A DNA stretch of 64,000 bases, taken from contig NZ_JAIVFP010000001.1 in NCBI RefSeq assembly GCF_022760755.1, positions 1,654,001 to 1,718,000 of the forward strand. Direction: 5' to 3'. The notes below the pieces were generated by a model, which was not told the DNA's origin, searched no databases, and saw only the letters and a list, made by a program, of their open reading frames with translations. Position numbers and translations under genes: made by a program. Shown one piece after another: positions 37,847 to 48,087 of the stretch; position 1 is the stretch's first letter, and every line of letters begins with the position of its first letter. This stretch comes from Candidatus Rhodoblastus alkanivorans. GTDB lineage: Bacteria; Pseudomonadota; Alphaproteobacteria; Rhizobiales; Beijerinckiaceae.

Positions 37847-40006
37847 ATGCCAGAAAAAAAGACGGGGCTTCCGAGGCTTGCGGCCGCGGTCGCGCGCTTT
37901 GTCGCGCTGCTGGCGGCGGCGTTTTGCATTTGCGCGGCGACGGCGGGCGCGGGCGCCTCGACGCTCGACCGCGCGGCGATGGAGAAATTGTTTCCAAAGC
38001 CCTTCATCGTCGGCGAGCGCGACGCGACCCTGCCGATCTGGCCCATCTTCAGACAGAGCTACAATGGCGACGTTCTCGCGGCTTACGCCTTCGAATCGAT
38101 CGATTTCGAGCCGATCCCCGGCTTTTCCGGCACGCCGATCGATCTTCTCGTTGCGGTCAAACCCTCGGGCGAATTGCTCGACGTGCGGGTGCTGAGCCAG
38201 CACGAGCCGGTCTTCGTCGATGGGCTCGGCCCCGAGCCCCTGATGGATTTCGTGAAACAATATGCCGGCAAGTCGATCAAGCAATCGATCAAGATCGTGG
38301 CGCCGGGCACGCGCAATCCGCGCGCCGACAGCGTCGCCGCCGAGATCGACGGCGTCGCCAAGGCCACCGCCTCTGTGCGCATCATCAATGAGACGATCAT
38401 CGAATCCGCGCTGCAGGTCGCGCGCGCGCGGCTCGGCTTTTCCAAGGGGCGCGACCCCAATCGCGTCGCCCGTCCCAAACCCGATGTGTTCGAGCCGCTG
38501 ACCTTCCAGCAGATGCTCGACCGCGGCTATATCCGCCATCTGCATCTGACCAATGCGGCAGTGGAAAAGGCGTTCAAGGGCAGCGACGCCGAAGGCCTCG
38601 ACGAAGAGGGTCTCGCCGATCCCACGGGAACCTTCGCGGACGTCTATATCGCCGAGGTCGACGTACCCGTCGTCGGGCGCAACCTGCTCGGCGAAAAGAA
38701 ATGGCGCAAGCTGATGGACCAGCTCGACGGCGCCCCGGCCATGTTCATCATGTCCAGCGGGCGCTGGACCTTCATGCCCGATTCCTTCATTCCCGGCTCG
38801 ACGCCCGATTTCATCGCCTTGAGCCAGGCGAACGCCCCGGTCGCCTGGCGTGATTTCGTCTGGCGCGACACGATCGACCTGCCGGTTCCCAAAGGCCTCG
38901 AACTCGACAAAAGCGATCAGGCGATCATGCGCATCGCGCCGCAGGCGGCGTTCGACCCGGCCTCGCCTTCCACCTTCTCGATCCGCGTGCTGCGTGAAAA
39001 AGGCCAGATTTTTCCAGAGCATGTGACGCGCGATTTCAAGCTCGCCTATAGCCTGCGGAAAAATCTGTTCATCCTGCCGCCGGAGGATTCCGGCCTCGGC
39101 ATAGATTCGATCTGGGAGAGCCGGATCCGCGACATTGCGATCCTCGGCGCCGCATTGATCGTGCTCGCCGTCGCCTTGGCGCGGCAGCACTTTTTGGTGC
39201 GGTCGCCGCGCAATTTCAAAATCTTCCGTCTCGCCTTTCTCGCCTTCACTTTGGTCTTCATCGGCTGGATCGCCCAGGCGCAATTGTCGATCGTCTGGCT
39301 GTTCGGCCTGATCAAGGCGATCAAGGGGGAGGGGAGTTTCGTCTTCTTCCTTTGGGACCCGCCGACCCTGATGGTGACGATTTTCGCCCTCGTCGCTTTG
39401 TTCGTCTGGGGGCGCGGAACTTTTTGCGGCTGGCTCTGCCCCTTCGGCGCCTTGCAGGAATTCGCCGGCGAACTGGCGCGGCTGCTGCGCCTGCGCCAGT
39501 TCGGACTGCCGCAGCGCTATGAGCGTCTGTCGCGCATTCCGAAATTCCTGGTGCTCGCGGTCATTCTCGTCACCGCCGTCTTCTTCACCAATCAGGCGGA
39601 GAAGGTCGCCGAGGTCGAGCCGTTCAAGACCTCGATCACTCTCATTTTCATGCGCTCCGCGCCTTTCGTGCTCTATGCCGTCGCGCTTTTGATCGCAGGC
39701 ATGTTCCATTACAAATTCTTCTGCCGCTATCTCTGCCCGCTCGGCGCGACGCTCGCGGCCTTGAGCTTCGTGCGCCGCTGGAAATGGATTCCGCGCCGCA
39801 AGGAATGCGGCGCGCCCTGCCAGATGTGCCGGGTGAAATGCCGCTATGGCGCGATCGAGCGCAGCGGGGAGATCGTCTATTCCGAATGTTTCCAATGCAT
39901 GGATTGCGTGGTCATCCACGACTCTCCGACGAAATGCGTTCCGCTGGTTCTCGAACGGAAGCGGGCGCGCAAGCGGGAACGCCAATTGAGGGAGGCGGCG
40001 CAATGA
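37847..40006 (+). CDS. NosR/NirI-like FMN-binding polyferredoxin membrane protein
   Basis: A 719-residue protein with a signal peptide, a periplasmic FMN-binding-type domain (about residues 60-190, with KATAS near the expected flavin-linked Thr), five to six transmembrane helices (from about residue 425), and cytoplasmic iron-sulfur sites: CGWLCPFGA (~526), CRYLCPLGA (~625), CGAPCQMCRVKC and CFQCMDC. NosR feeds electrons to N2O reductase maturation. No nosZ or nosDFYL is in view, so it may drive another periplasmic reductase. GGGAG precedes ATG 37847 by six bases. It is coupled to apbE. Confidence 0.9.
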   Translation: MPEKKTGLPRLAAAVARFVALLAAAFCICAATAGAGASTLDRAAMEKLFPKPFIVGERDATLPIWPIFRQSYNGDVLAAYAFESIDFEPIPGFSGTPIDLLVAVKPSGELLDVRVLSQHEPVFVDGLGPEPLMDFVKQYAGKSIKQSIKIVAPGTRNPRADSVAAEIDGVAKATASVRIINETIIESALQVARARLGFSKGRDPNRVARPKPDVFEPLTFQQMLDRGYIRHLHLTNAAVEKAFKGSDAEGLDEEGLADPTGTFADVYIAEVDVPVVGRNLLGEKKWRKLMDQLDGAPAMFIMSSGRWTFMPDSFIPGSTPDFIALSQANAPVAWRDFVWRDTIDLPVPKGLELDKSDQAIMRIAPQAAFDPASPSTFSIRVLREKGQIFPEHVTRDFKLAYSLRKNLFILPPEDSGLGIDSIWESRIRDIAILGAALIVLAVALARQHFLVRSPRNFKIFRLAFLAFTLVFIGWIAQAQLSIVWLFGLIKAIKGEGSFVFFLWDPPTLMVTIFALVALFVWGRGTFCGWLCPFGALQEFAGELARLLRLRQFGLPQRYERLSRIPKFLVLAVILVTAVFFTNQAEKVAEVEPFKTSITLIFMRSAPFVLYAVALLIAGMFHYKFFCRYLCPLGATLAALSFVRRWKWIPRRKECGAPCQMCRVKCRYGAIERSGEIVYSECFQCMDCVVIHDSPTKCVPLVLERKRARKRERQLREAAQ

Positions 40007-41001
40007 GCAAGAATCGCCGGCAGATGTTGCAGCTTGCGCTGATGGGCGCGTCTTTAAGCGCTTCGGGCGTGTGGGCGGCTTCGGCATCGCGCGATGAGCC
40101 GGTCTTTCGCCGCATCGGCGTCGCCTTCGACACCGGCGTCGGCCTGACCGTCGTGGGATTGGACAGGAAAGAGGCCGAGGCCGCGCTCGACGCCGGCTTT
40201 GCCGAAATCCACCGTCTGGAGCGCGTCGCGGGGCTGTCCACGCCGGGCAGCGACATCCGCCGCCTCAACGCCGAAGGCCGCCTTGAAAAGCCCGACCCGG
40301 CGATGCTGGAAATGCTGGCGGTGGCCGACGAGGTCCACCGCGCCAGCGGCGGCGCCTTCGACGTCACCGTGCAGCCGCTCTGGATTTTTTACGATTCTTA
40401 CGCCAGGCGCGGCGCCTGGCCGACCGGCGAGGAAGCCGCGCCCGCGCGCGCCTTGATCGGCCACAGCCATATGCGGTTCGACGCCGAGGCGGTGAGCTTC
40501 GACCGGCCCGGCATGGGGATCACGATGAACAGCCTCACCCATGGCTATGCCGCCGACCGCGTCGCCAAAGTGCTGTCCGACCTCGGCGTGCGCCGCGCTT
40601 TCGTGGACACCGGCGAGATGGAATCGCTCGGCCGCGGGCCGCAGGACCGGGAATGGACTGTGGCGGTGAAAAATCCGCGCCAGACCGACGCCATGCTCGG
40701 CACGGCGCCGCTGACCGGCTGCATGGCGACGGCGGGGGACTATGCCTATACCTGGTCGGCGGATTATACGCGCAACCACATCCTCGACCCGCGCACCGGC
40801 CTTTCGCCGGCCTCCTTCGCGACGGTCGTGGTCATCGCCCCCCGCGCCGTGGTCGCCGACGCGCTCTCGACCACGGTCTCGGTGCTCGGGCCGGACGAAG
40901 GCGCCAAACTGCTGACGAAATTCGACGCCGAAGCCTATGGAATCACCAAGGCCGGCAAGGTCTGGGCGACCCCCGGCTTCCCGCGCCAACATCTGGCGTG
41001 A
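40003..41001 (+). CDS. apbE: FAD:protein FMN transferase (ApbE/NosX-like)
   Basis: A 332-residue periplasmic flavin transferase that attaches FMN to a Thr of target proteins, here most likely the NosR-like partner. The N-terminus has a twin-arginine-like signal (NRRQMLQLALMG). ApbE motifs visible are SGGAFDVTVQPLW, ITMNSLTHGYAADRV, AFVDTGEMESLGRG (position of the usual GG motif) and DALSTTVSVLG. It begins inside the NosR-like stop (ATGA). NosX in denitrifiers plays the same role. Confidence 0.9.
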   Translation: MSKNRRQMLQLALMGASLSASGVWAASASRDEPVFRRIGVAFDTGVGLTVVGLDRKEAEAALDAGFAEIHRLERVAGLSTPGSDIRRLNAEGRLEKPDPAMLEMLAVADEVHRASGGAFDVTVQPLWIFYDSYARRGAWPTGEEAAPARALIGHSHMRFDAEAVSFDRPGMGITMNSLTHGYAADRVAKVLSDLGVRRAFVDTGEMESLGRGPQDREWTVAVKNPRQTDAMLGTAPLTGCMATAGDYAYTWSADYTRNHILDPRTGLSPASFATVVVIAPRAVVADALSTTVSVLGPDEGAKLLTKFDAEAYGITKAGKVWATPGFPRQHLA

Positions 41002-41095
41002 GTTTCTCCCTCTCCCTAAAGGCGGGGCGAGGGAATGCGCGCGTGTAGATGGGCGAAACATTGCCGGGCGGCGGGGCTTCGCCTAGAACAGGCGC

Positions 41096-42847
41096 ATGAT
41101 CCCTTCTACCTCTCCTCTCGATTGCCTTGTCCTTGCTCTGGCGCAGATCAATTGCGTGGTCGGGGCGATCGACCTCAATCTTGAAAAGGCGCGCGCGGCG
41201 CGCGAAAAGGCCAAAAATTTCGGCGCCGATCTCGTCATGTTTTCGGAGCTGTTCCTCGCCGGCTATCCGCCCGAGGATCTGGTCCTGAAGCAGGCCTTTC
41301 AGGACGCCTGCCGCGCGGCGCTGGAAGAGCTTGCGCGCGACACGGCGGATGGCGGGCCGGCGGTGCTGATGGGCCTGCCCTGGATGCAGGACGGCTTTTG
41401 CCACAACGCATATGCCCTGCTCGACGGCGGCCGCATCGCGGCGGTGCGGTTCAAAGTCGATCTGCCCAATTACGGCGTGTTCGACGAGAAGCGCGTTTTT
41501 GCGCCCGGTCCGGCGCCGGGGCCGGTCGCCTTTCGCGGGGTGCGGCTCGGCCTGCCGATCTGCGAGGACATCTGGGGACCCGACGTCGTCGAATCCTTGA
41601 GCGAGACCGGCGCGGAAATCGTGTTGTCGCCCAACGGCTCGCCCTATTGGCGCGGCAAGGATTCCGAGCGCCTCGCCATCGTCACGGCGCGGGTGGTCGA
41701 AAGCGGTCTGCCCATGGTCTATCTCAACCAGATCGGCGGCCAGGACGAATTGGTGTTCGACGGCGCGAGTTTCATCGTCAATGCCGACGGCGGCGTGGCC
41801 GGGCGGCTGCCGGCCTTTGTCGAGACGGTGTCGAAGGTCGTTTTCCATCGCGAGACGAGCGGCTGGGTCTGCTGCGAGGCGCCGGACGCGCCCTCGCTCG
41901 ATGACGACAAGGCGGATTATGCCGCCTGCGTGCTGGGCCTGCGCGATTATGTCCACAAGAACAATTTTCCCGGCGTGGTTCTGGGCATGTCGGGCGGCGT
42001 CGATTCGGCGCTTTGCGCGGCGATGGCGGCCGACGCTTTGGGAAGCGGCCAGGTCCATGCGATCATGCTGCCCTTTCGCTTCACCTCGCAGGAATCGCTG
42101 AAGGATGCGGCGGATTGCGCGACGGGTTTGGGGCTGCGCTACGATATCCTGCCGATTGCGCCCGCCGTCGAGGGCGTCGAAGCGGCGCTGGCACCTCTCT
42201 TCGCCGGGACCACGCGCGGCGTGACGGAGGAAAACATCCAGGCCCGCGCCCGCGGCATTCTGCTGATGTCGGTCTCGAACAAATTCGGGCCGATGCTGGT
42301 GACCACCGGCAACAAGTCGGAAATGTCGGTCGGCTACGCCACGCTTTACGGCGACATGAACGGCGGTTTCAACCCGATCAAGGATCTGTACAAGACCCAG
42401 GTTTTCCGCCTCTGCGATCTGCGCAATGGCTGGAAGCCGGACGGCGCCCTCGGTCCCGCCGGGCCGGTCATTCCGCAAAACATCATCGACAAGCCGCCGA
42501 CCGCCGAATTGCGCGAGAACCAGAAGGACCAGGACTCGCTGCCGCCCTATGACGCGCTCGACGACATGCTGGAATGTCTGGTCGAAAGGGACATGCGCCT
42601 CGCCGATATTGTGGGGCGCGGGCATGATCCCGAGACCGTGAAAAAAATCGAGCGGCTGCTTTACCTCGCCGAATACAAGCGCCGCCAGTCCGCGCCGGGC
42701 GTAAAAGTCACGCGGAAAAATTTCGGCCGCGACCGCCGCTATCCGATCGTCAACCGGTTCAGGGATTCCGGGGCGTCACCCTTCCGGTCCGATCCCGCGG
42801 TCGCGCCCGAGAGCCCGGTGGGCGTGAGCGAGCGGTTCGAGGAATAG
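41096..42847 (+). CDS. nadE: Glutamine-dependent NAD+ synthase
   Basis: A 583-residue two-domain enzyme. The N-terminal amidase domain (residues 1-270) has the Glu (FSELFLAGYPPEDL), Lys (FKVDLPNYGVFDE) and Cys (PICEDIWGP) triad. The C-terminal synthetase has the P-loop LGMSGGVDSALCAAMA and TTGNKSEMSVGYATLYGDM. It turns nicotinic acid adenine dinucleotide into NAD+ using glutamine-derived ammonia. The C-terminal ~30 residues are variable. It lies 95 bases after apbE and 26 before the amine oxidase gene. Confidence 0.95.
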   Translation: MIPSTSPLDCLVLALAQINCVVGAIDLNLEKARAAREKAKNFGADLVMFSELFLAGYPPEDLVLKQAFQDACRAALEELARDTADGGPAVLMGLPWMQDGFCHNAYALLDGGRIAAVRFKVDLPNYGVFDEKRVFAPGPAPGPVAFRGVRLGLPICEDIWGPDVVESLSETGAEIVLSPNGSPYWRGKDSERLAIVTARVVESGLPMVYLNQIGGQDELVFDGASFIVNADGGVAGRLPAFVETVSKVVFHRETSGWVCCEAPDAPSLDDDKADYAACVLGLRDYVHKNNFPGVVLGMSGGVDSALCAAMAADALGSGQVHAIMLPFRFTSQESLKDAADCATGLGLRYDILPIAPAVEGVEAALAPLFAGTTRGVTEENIQARARGILLMSVSNKFGPMLVTTGNKSEMSVGYATLYGDMNGGFNPIKDLYKTQVFRLCDLRNGWKPDGALGPAGPVIPQNIIDKPPTAELRENQKDQDSLPPYDALDDMLECLVERDMRLADIVGRGHDPETVKKIERLLYLAEYKRRQSAPGVKVTRKNFGRDRRYPIVNRFRDSGASPFRSDPAVAPESPVGVSERFEE

Positions 42848-42872
42848 GCGCCGGCCGCGTTTCGAGGCGCAA

Positions 42873-44108
42873 ATGATGGATGAAATCGACGTCGCGATCA
42901 TCGGCGCAGGCGCCGCCGGAATCGCCGCCGCGCGCCGCCTGGCGTGGAGCCCGCTGTCCTCGATCGTACTCGAAGCCTCGCCGCGCCGTGGCGGAAGGGC
43001 TCGGACCGAGCGCCATGCCGCGTTTCCGCTCGACCTCGGTTGCGAATGGCTCCATTCCGCCGACCGTAACCCTTTAGCGCGCCTTGCGGAGGCGGCCGGC
43101 GTCGCACTCGACCGGCGGCCGGCGCCCTGGCATGGGCAATATGCCGATCTTGGCTTTTCCGCCTCCGAACAGGCGGCGGCGAGCGAAGCCTTCGCAAATT
43201 GGTCGCAAAAGCTGCGGGCGAACCCGCCCGCGAGCGATTGCGCCGCCGACGCCCTGGCGCCGGAGGGCGCCTGGAACGCCTTCATCCGCGCCAACGTGTC
43301 CTATATCAGCGGCATGGCGCCGGAGCGCATCTCCGCCGCCGATTACGCGACTTACGAGATCGCCTCGACCGGCGAGAACTGGCGCGCGCCGAGCGGCTAT
43401 GGCGCTCTGATCGCCGGGGCTGCGCCGCCCGGCGCCGACATTCGCCTGTCGACGCCGGTCCGGTCGATCGGCCTGGGCGCGCCAGGCGTCACCCTTGCAA
43501 CGCCGCGCGGCGATCTCCGCGCAAGGGCTGTCATTATTACGGTTTCGACGGCGGTTCTCGCCAGCGGCGCGCTCGTCATGCCGGCCGAACTCGAGCCATG
43601 GCGTGTCGCCGCCAGCCTTTTGCCGCTCGGGCGCAACGAGAAGGTGTTTCTGGAAATCGTCGGCCGAAGCCCGTTCGCGCCCGAAACGCATGTGTTCGGC
43701 GACCCTCGCGACGCGGCGATGGGCAGCTATCTGATCCAGCCCCACGGCTTGAATTTCATCGAATGTTTTCTTGGGGGAGTGGGCGCGGCCCTCCTTGCGG
43801 AAGAAGGGCCGCAGGCGGGCTTTGTGCGGGCGGCGGATCAATTGGCGGGGCTGTTCGGCGCCGATGTCCGGAAGCGCCTGCTTCCCCTGGCGGCGACAGG
43901 CTGGAGCGCGGAGCGCTATATCGGTGGCGCCTATAGCTGCGCCATGCCGCGCCATGCCGCAGCGCGGCAGGCGCTGGCGCGCCCATTCGACAACAGGATT
44001 TTCTTTGCCGGCGAAGCCGCGCATGAGCGCGACTTCACCACCGCCCACGGAGCCTATGCCACGGGCGTCCGCGCGGCCGAGGACGTGCTGTCGGCGCTTG
44101 CGGTTTAA
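42873..44108 (+). CDS. FAD-dependent amine oxidase family protein
   Basis: A 411-residue flavin amine oxidoreductase. The dinucleotide-binding motif IIGAGAAGIAAARRL (residues about 9-23) is followed by LEASPRRGGRART, and near the end FFAGEAAHERDFTTAHGAYATGVRAAE closes the FAD site. A GCEWLH segment is typical of the monoamine-oxidase-like group. There is no signal peptide, so it acts in the cytoplasm. The amine substrate is unknown. Its stop overlaps the convergent glycosyltransferase stop by four bases. Confidence 0.85.
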   Translation: MMDEIDVAIIGAGAAGIAAARRLAWSPLSSIVLEASPRRGGRARTERHAAFPLDLGCEWLHSADRNPLARLAEAAGVALDRRPAPWHGQYADLGFSASEQAAASEAFANWSQKLRANPPASDCAADALAPEGAWNAFIRANVSYISGMAPERISAADYATYEIASTGENWRAPSGYGALIAGAAPPGADIRLSTPVRSIGLGAPGVTLATPRGDLRARAVIITVSTAVLASGALVMPAELEPWRVAASLLPLGRNEKVFLEIVGRSPFAPETHVFGDPRDAAMGSYLIQPHGLNFIECFLGGVGAALLAEEGPQAGFVRAADQLAGLFGADVRKRLLPLAATGWSAERYIGGAYSCAMPRHAAARQALARPFDNRIFFAGEAAHERDFTTAHGAYATGVRAAEDVLSALAV

Positions 44109-45268
44109 GCCGCGCCATCCACCGTTTCGTCGGCGACCTCGCGCACGGTCATGGAATTGCCCATCCACTCGAAATCGTCGCCCAGCCAGCCGTCGATCCA
44201 GACGATGGGAAAGAGCAGGTCGCGCAAAAGATAAGTGACGGGCGAGAACCAGGTCGTCGGCCAGTCGAGGCGCCAATTCGCCAGAGCTTCCGGCAGATGC
44301 CAGGCTGCGGCGACGATCACGGCGGCGGTCCAGGGCTCGAAGCCGAAATCGCGCGCGGCATATGCGCCGGCGAGAATCGGCAGCAGGGAACTGGCGAGAA
44401 TTTCAGGGGCGTACATATGGGCGAAGCTGGCGCGGCGCAGGCGCGCCCAGCGGGTCTGGCGCTGATAGATGGCGCGTAGCGTCCGCGTGCCAAGGGGCTG
44501 GCCGAACGGGCGGTCCACCAGCGCGACCTGCATGCCGGCTTCGCGCACCAGCTTGGTCGCGGCGGCGTCCTCGGCGATCTCGGAAGCGAGCGCGGCAATG
44601 CCGCCGGCGGCTTCGACGATCTCGCGGCGCCACATCATGCTCTTGCCCTGGGCGAAGCCCATGCCGAGCGCGTCGGCGCAGAATTGCCAGCGCGCCTGAA
44701 ACGAATTGAGGAAAGCGCATTCGAGCTGGGCGCGAAAACCCTCGGGCGAGACGCCAAGCGGCGGCGAGCAGACGAGGCCGACGTCGGGGCGGAAGCGGAC
44801 CAGCATCTGCTGGAGATAGTCCCCGGGCGCCAGCACGTTGGAATCGGCGAGCACGATCCATTGGTGCTTCGCCGCCTGCCAGCCCTTGAAGCAATTGTTG
44901 AGCTTGGGATTGGGGCTGATCGGATCGTCGCCGATCAGCAGCCGGCCACGGCCCTCGGGCTGTTCGGCGAGTAGTTTTTCGATCAGCGGGATGATCGGGT
45001 CGGCCTTCTTCTGGACGCAGAAGATGACTTCATAATCGGGATAGTCGAGTTCGAAGGTCGAGCGCAGGGTCTGTTCTGAAAAAGTCTCCAGGCCGCAGAC
45101 GGGGCGTACGATGCTCACCGGCGGGGTGGGGTTTTCGAGGACCGTGGGCGACATGCGCGCGGCGATTGGTTCGGGGCGGACGCGGCAACGCCAGGCGGCC
45201 AAGGCGAGCGAGACCAAATTGAGCAAAGTCACAATCAGGCAGAAAGCCGCGGCGATATATCCCGTCAT
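44105..45268 (-). CDS. Ceramide glucosyltransferase-like glycosyltransferase (GT21/HpnI type)
   Basis: A 387-residue membrane glycosyltransferase. An N-terminal helix (IAAAFCLIVTLLNLVSLALA) precedes a GT-A domain with PVSIVRPVCGLE, the D-x-N motif VLADSNVLAPGDYL, EDAAATKLVREAG (D-x acidic motif) and RQTRWARLRRAS, the Q/R-x-x-R-W processive-type motif. Two or more helices follow. Relatives add glucose or N-acetylglucosamine to ceramide or hopanoids (HpnI). No hopanoid genes are adjacent, so the acceptor lipid is uncertain. Confidence 0.82.
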   Translation of the reverse strand: MTGYIAAAFCLIVTLLNLVSLALAAWRCRVRPEPIAARMSPTVLENPTPPVSIVRPVCGLETFSEQTLRSTFELDYPDYEVIFCVQKKADPIIPLIEKLLAEQPEGRGRLLIGDDPISPNPKLNNCFKGWQAAKHQWIVLADSNVLAPGDYLQQMLVRFRPDVGLVCSPPLGVSPEGFRAQLECAFLNSFQARWQFCADALGMGFAQGKSMMWRREIVEAAGGIAALASEIAEDAAATKLVREAGMQVALVDRPFGQPLGTRTLRAIYQRQTRWARLRRASFAHMYAPEILASSLLPILAGAYAARDFGFEPWTAAVIVAAAWHLPEALANWRLDWPTTWFSPVTYLLRDLLFPIVWIDGWLGDDFEWMGNSMTVREVADETVDGAA

Positions 45269-45561
45269 TCAAGCCAATCTTTCTCTTTTACGCCTCGCCG
45301 GCGACGCTTTCGCGCCCAAAAGAGGCGGCAATGTGACGCGACATTTTCCCGCCGGATTTAGCCTTTGGGAAAGAAGACCGATTGTCAATGACCTTTCGCG
45401 GACCTTTCGCGCTGCGGCGGCTGTTGCGCTTATGCGGATTTTTTTTCACGTTTCTATGACATATTGCCCTGTCGGCGCTATCTTCAACGTCAAATCTTCA
45501 ATTTTGGACTCGCACGCGCCGAGGTGTTCCATCAGCGCCGCCGAGGCGATAGAAATCCCCC

Positions 45562-46932
45562 ATGATTCACCTCGCTCATTACGCCCCCGGCTTCATCGCG
45601 CCCGTGGTGCGATTCGCGCCGTCGCCGACCGGCCGCATCCATATCGGCAATGCGCGCACCGCCCTTCTGAATTATATTTTCGCGCGCAAACATGGCGGCA
45701 AATTCATTCTGCGCTTCGACGACACCGATTCCGAGCGTTCGACCGAGGAATATGCGCTCGGCATAGAGGTCGATCTGGAATGGCTGGGCGTCGCGCCGGA
45801 CGCCAAATTCCGCCAGTCGGAGCGTTCCGCGCTTTACGAGGCCGCCGCGCGCCGCCTCAGGGAAACCGGCCGGCTCTATCCCTGCTACGAGACGCCGGAT
45901 GAGCTTGAGCGCAAGCGCCGGCTCCAGATCGCGCGCGGGACCCCGCCGATCTATGACCGCGCCGCGCTGACGCTGACAGACGCCGAACGCGCCGCCTTCG
46001 AGGCCGCCGGCCGCAAGGCGCACTGGCGCTTCAAGCTGGAGCCGGCGGTGGTGCGCTGGGACGATCTCATCCGCGGCGACAGCCATATCGATTGCGCCTC
46101 TTTGTCCGATCCGGTGCTGGTGCGCGAGGACGGCTCCTTTCTCTACACCCTGCCTTCGGTCGTGGACGATATCGATTCGGGCGTCACCCAAATCATCCGC
46201 GGCGAGGACCATGTCACCAATACGGCGGTGCAGGTTCAGCTTTTCCTCGCGCTGGGCGCGGAAAAGGCGCCGCATTTCGGGCATCACAACCTGCTCGTCG
46301 GCGCGGACGGGCAGGGCCTTTCCAAGCGGGCCGGCGCCTTGTCGATCGCGTCCTTACGCGAGGCGGGGGTGGAATCCCTGGCGGTCGCTGCTATGGCGAC
46401 GCTGACCGGATCGTCGATCGCCGTCCAGCCGGTCCACAGCTTTCCCGAACTGGCCGGCCTGTTCGATCTTTCCGCCATTTCCCGCAACAGCGCCCGCTTC
46501 GACGACGCCGAATTGAGGGCCTTGTCGCAGCGCGTGCTACACGGCCTGCCCTATGATTCCGTGCGCGACCGGCTGGCGGCGCAGGACATCGTCGGCTTCA
46601 AGGCCGAGCCGTTCTGGCTTGCCGCGCGCGGCAATCTCACTCGCTTTTCCGATGTCGCCGACTGGTGGAGCGTGGTCGAGGGCGACGTTACCGTGACCGC
46701 GCTGCCGGACGAACTGCGCGCCGCCGCCGTCGCCGCCCTGCCGGCGGAGCCTTGGGACGAGACAAGCTGGGGCGTCTGGACTACCGCCGTCAAGGAGGCG
46801 ACGGGGCTCAAGGGCAAGGCTTTGTTTCATCCGCTGCGGCTGGCGCTCACCGGCCGCGAATCCGGACCGGAACTGGCGAAGCTGCTGCCGCTGATCGGCC
46901 GCGCCAGGGCGCTCGCCCGGCTCGGGGCTTGA
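45562..46932 (+). CDS. gltX: Glutamyl-tRNA synthetase (GltX2-type)
   Basis: A 456-residue class I synthetase. The HIGH-type motif is [21 protein letters not shown] (HIGN), and the KMSKS-type loop is [38 protein letters not shown] and [12 protein letters not shown] are present. The GLSKR form, instead of KLSKR, is typical of the second GluRS (GltX2) of alphaproteobacteria, which can charge tRNA-Gln with Glu for later amidation. The 293 bases before it contain no recognised element. Confidence 0.93.
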   Translation: MIHLAHYAPGFIAPVVRFAPSPTGRIHIGNARTALLNYIFARKHGGKFILRFDDTDSERSTEEYALGIEVDLEWLGVAPDAKFRQSERSALYEAAARRLRETGRLYPCYETPDELERKRRLQIARGTPPIYDRAALTLTDAERAAFEAAGRKAHWRFKLEPAVVRWDDLIRGDSHIDCASLSDPVLVREDGSFLYTLPSVVDDIDSGVTQIIRGEDHVTNTAVQVQLFLALGAEKAPHFGHHNLLVGADGQGLSKRAGALSIASLREAGVESLAVAAMATLTGSSIAVQPVHSFPELAGLFDLSAISRNSARFDDAELRALSQRVLHGLPYDSVRDRLAAQDIVGFKAEPFWLAARGNLTRFSDVADWWSVVEGDVTVTALPDELRAAAVAALPAEPWDETSWGVWTTAVKEATGLKGKALFHPLRLALTGRESGPELAKLLPLIGRARALARLGA

Positions 46933-46941
46933 ATCGCACCC

Positions 46942-48054
46942 TCAGTTCGGCGCGATGACCCGCACCTGGCGCGGCGAGCCGTCGGGGCCTTTGCCCTCGA
47001 CCACCTGGGCGGATGTCGGCGCGGGCGTTGCCTGGACAGGGATTGCTTGGACAGGCATTGTTTGGACTGGCGTGGAGGTCGCTGGCTGCGATGGCCGCAG
47101 GCCCGCCTTCTTGCCGGGTTTCGTCGGCATGGCCTGGGGCTGGGCCATGGCCTCGGACTGCTGCTCGGTGACGGTGATGTCGCTCGCTCGCGTTCCGCCT
47201 ATCTGGTCGAGCACCTGCTCGGCATGGGCGAGGGCCTGGATCCAGCTCTCGTTGGGCGGCTTGCAGGTGCAGCTCGGATCGAAAGTCTTGGCGAATTTCA
47301 GGGCGTTGGGCAGGTCGCGATAGGGCGTGCCGTCGACGCCCAGCGCGGTTTCGATGGCGCTCGCCGGATTGCGGGTGTAGAGCTTCACTTCGGCGTTGGG
47401 GCAGAGCGCCTGGCAGAGATCCTGCAATTGATCCTGTGGAGCGCCGCGCGCGGAAAAATTCAGGGGAAAGAAGCCGCCGTCGCAGGTGCGCACGCAGAGG
47501 ACCTGCGAGCCGCCATAGGCGCGCAGTTCGCCCGACTGTGGTTCTTCCGGGCCGACCGCCTGGGGCGCGGCCTGGTCGGAACCCCGGTCGTCGGTGAAAT
47601 TGCCGAACAGGGTTTCGAAGAAATTCTTTTCGCGTGGGGCGCCCTGGCACTGCGCGGCGTAGCGCGCCCGCAGCGCCCGCCTTTGCGGCGAATCGCCGGA
47701 AGCGCGGGCGGCGAAAGCGGCATAGCGGCTTTGCAGCGCCGCGATCCGGCTTTTGAGCCCGGCGCATTGCGGCGGCGGCGGGCTGCCGAAGAACAGGAAC
47801 TGCTGATTGTCGCAGCCCATGGCGCGGGCCTGCGCCGTCGCTCTTGCCAGTTCGGCGCGCGCCTGGCGCGCGCCGGCGGCCGCGGACGGATCGACGTTCG
47901 CCGGCTGCGACAGCGCCGCGCGCAACTGGTCGCACGCGGCGTTCTGGGCGTGGGCGCCGGCGCCGGAGGCCAGCAGGGCCAGGATCAGGGCGAACGACCG
48001 CGCCGCGGGCGCAAGGCTCCCGCCGGTCGAACCATTATGCGCTTTTCTTTTCAA
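46942..48054 (-). CDS. DUF2865 secreted protein
   Basis: A 370-residue protein with a signal peptide of about 36 residues (ALILALLASGAGAHA). The DUF2865 domain contains conserved cysteines: NAACDQLRAAL, MGCDNQQF, QCAGLKSRI, VLCVRTCDGGFFPLNFS, DLCQALCPNAEVKLYT and DPSCTCKP. The C-terminal ~90 residues are a Pro/Gln-rich repeat (PVQ-x-MPVQ-x-IPVQ) encoded by short imperfect DNA repeats at about 47025-47090. Function is unknown. It ends nine bases after the convergent gltX stop. Confidence 0.82.
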   Translation of the reverse strand: MKRKAHNGSTGGSLAPAARSFALILALLASGAGAHAQNAACDQLRAALSQPANVDPSAAAGARQARAELARATAQARAMGCDNQQFLFFGSPPPPQCAGLKSRIAALQSRYAAFAARASGDSPQRRALRARYAAQCQGAPREKNFFETLFGNFTDDRGSDQAAPQAVGPEEPQSGELRAYGGSQVLCVRTCDGGFFPLNFSARGAPQDQLQDLCQALCPNAEVKLYTRNPASAIETALGVDGTPYRDLPNALKFAKTFDPSCTCKPPNESWIQALAHAEQVLDQIGGTRASDITVTEQQSEAMAQPQAMPTKPGKKAGLRPSQPATSTPVQTMPVQAIPVQATPAPTSAQVVEGKGPDGSPRQVRVIAPN

Positions 48055-48087
48055 AACCCGCGCGCCGCTCCTGCTTCGCTCATCTAA

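Noticed and set aside
36452-40087. A single 1211-residue minus-strand protein
   Set aside because: Only the last ~400 residues (the FIST protein) are protein-like; the rest is antisense to the NosR-like gene and reflects high GC content.
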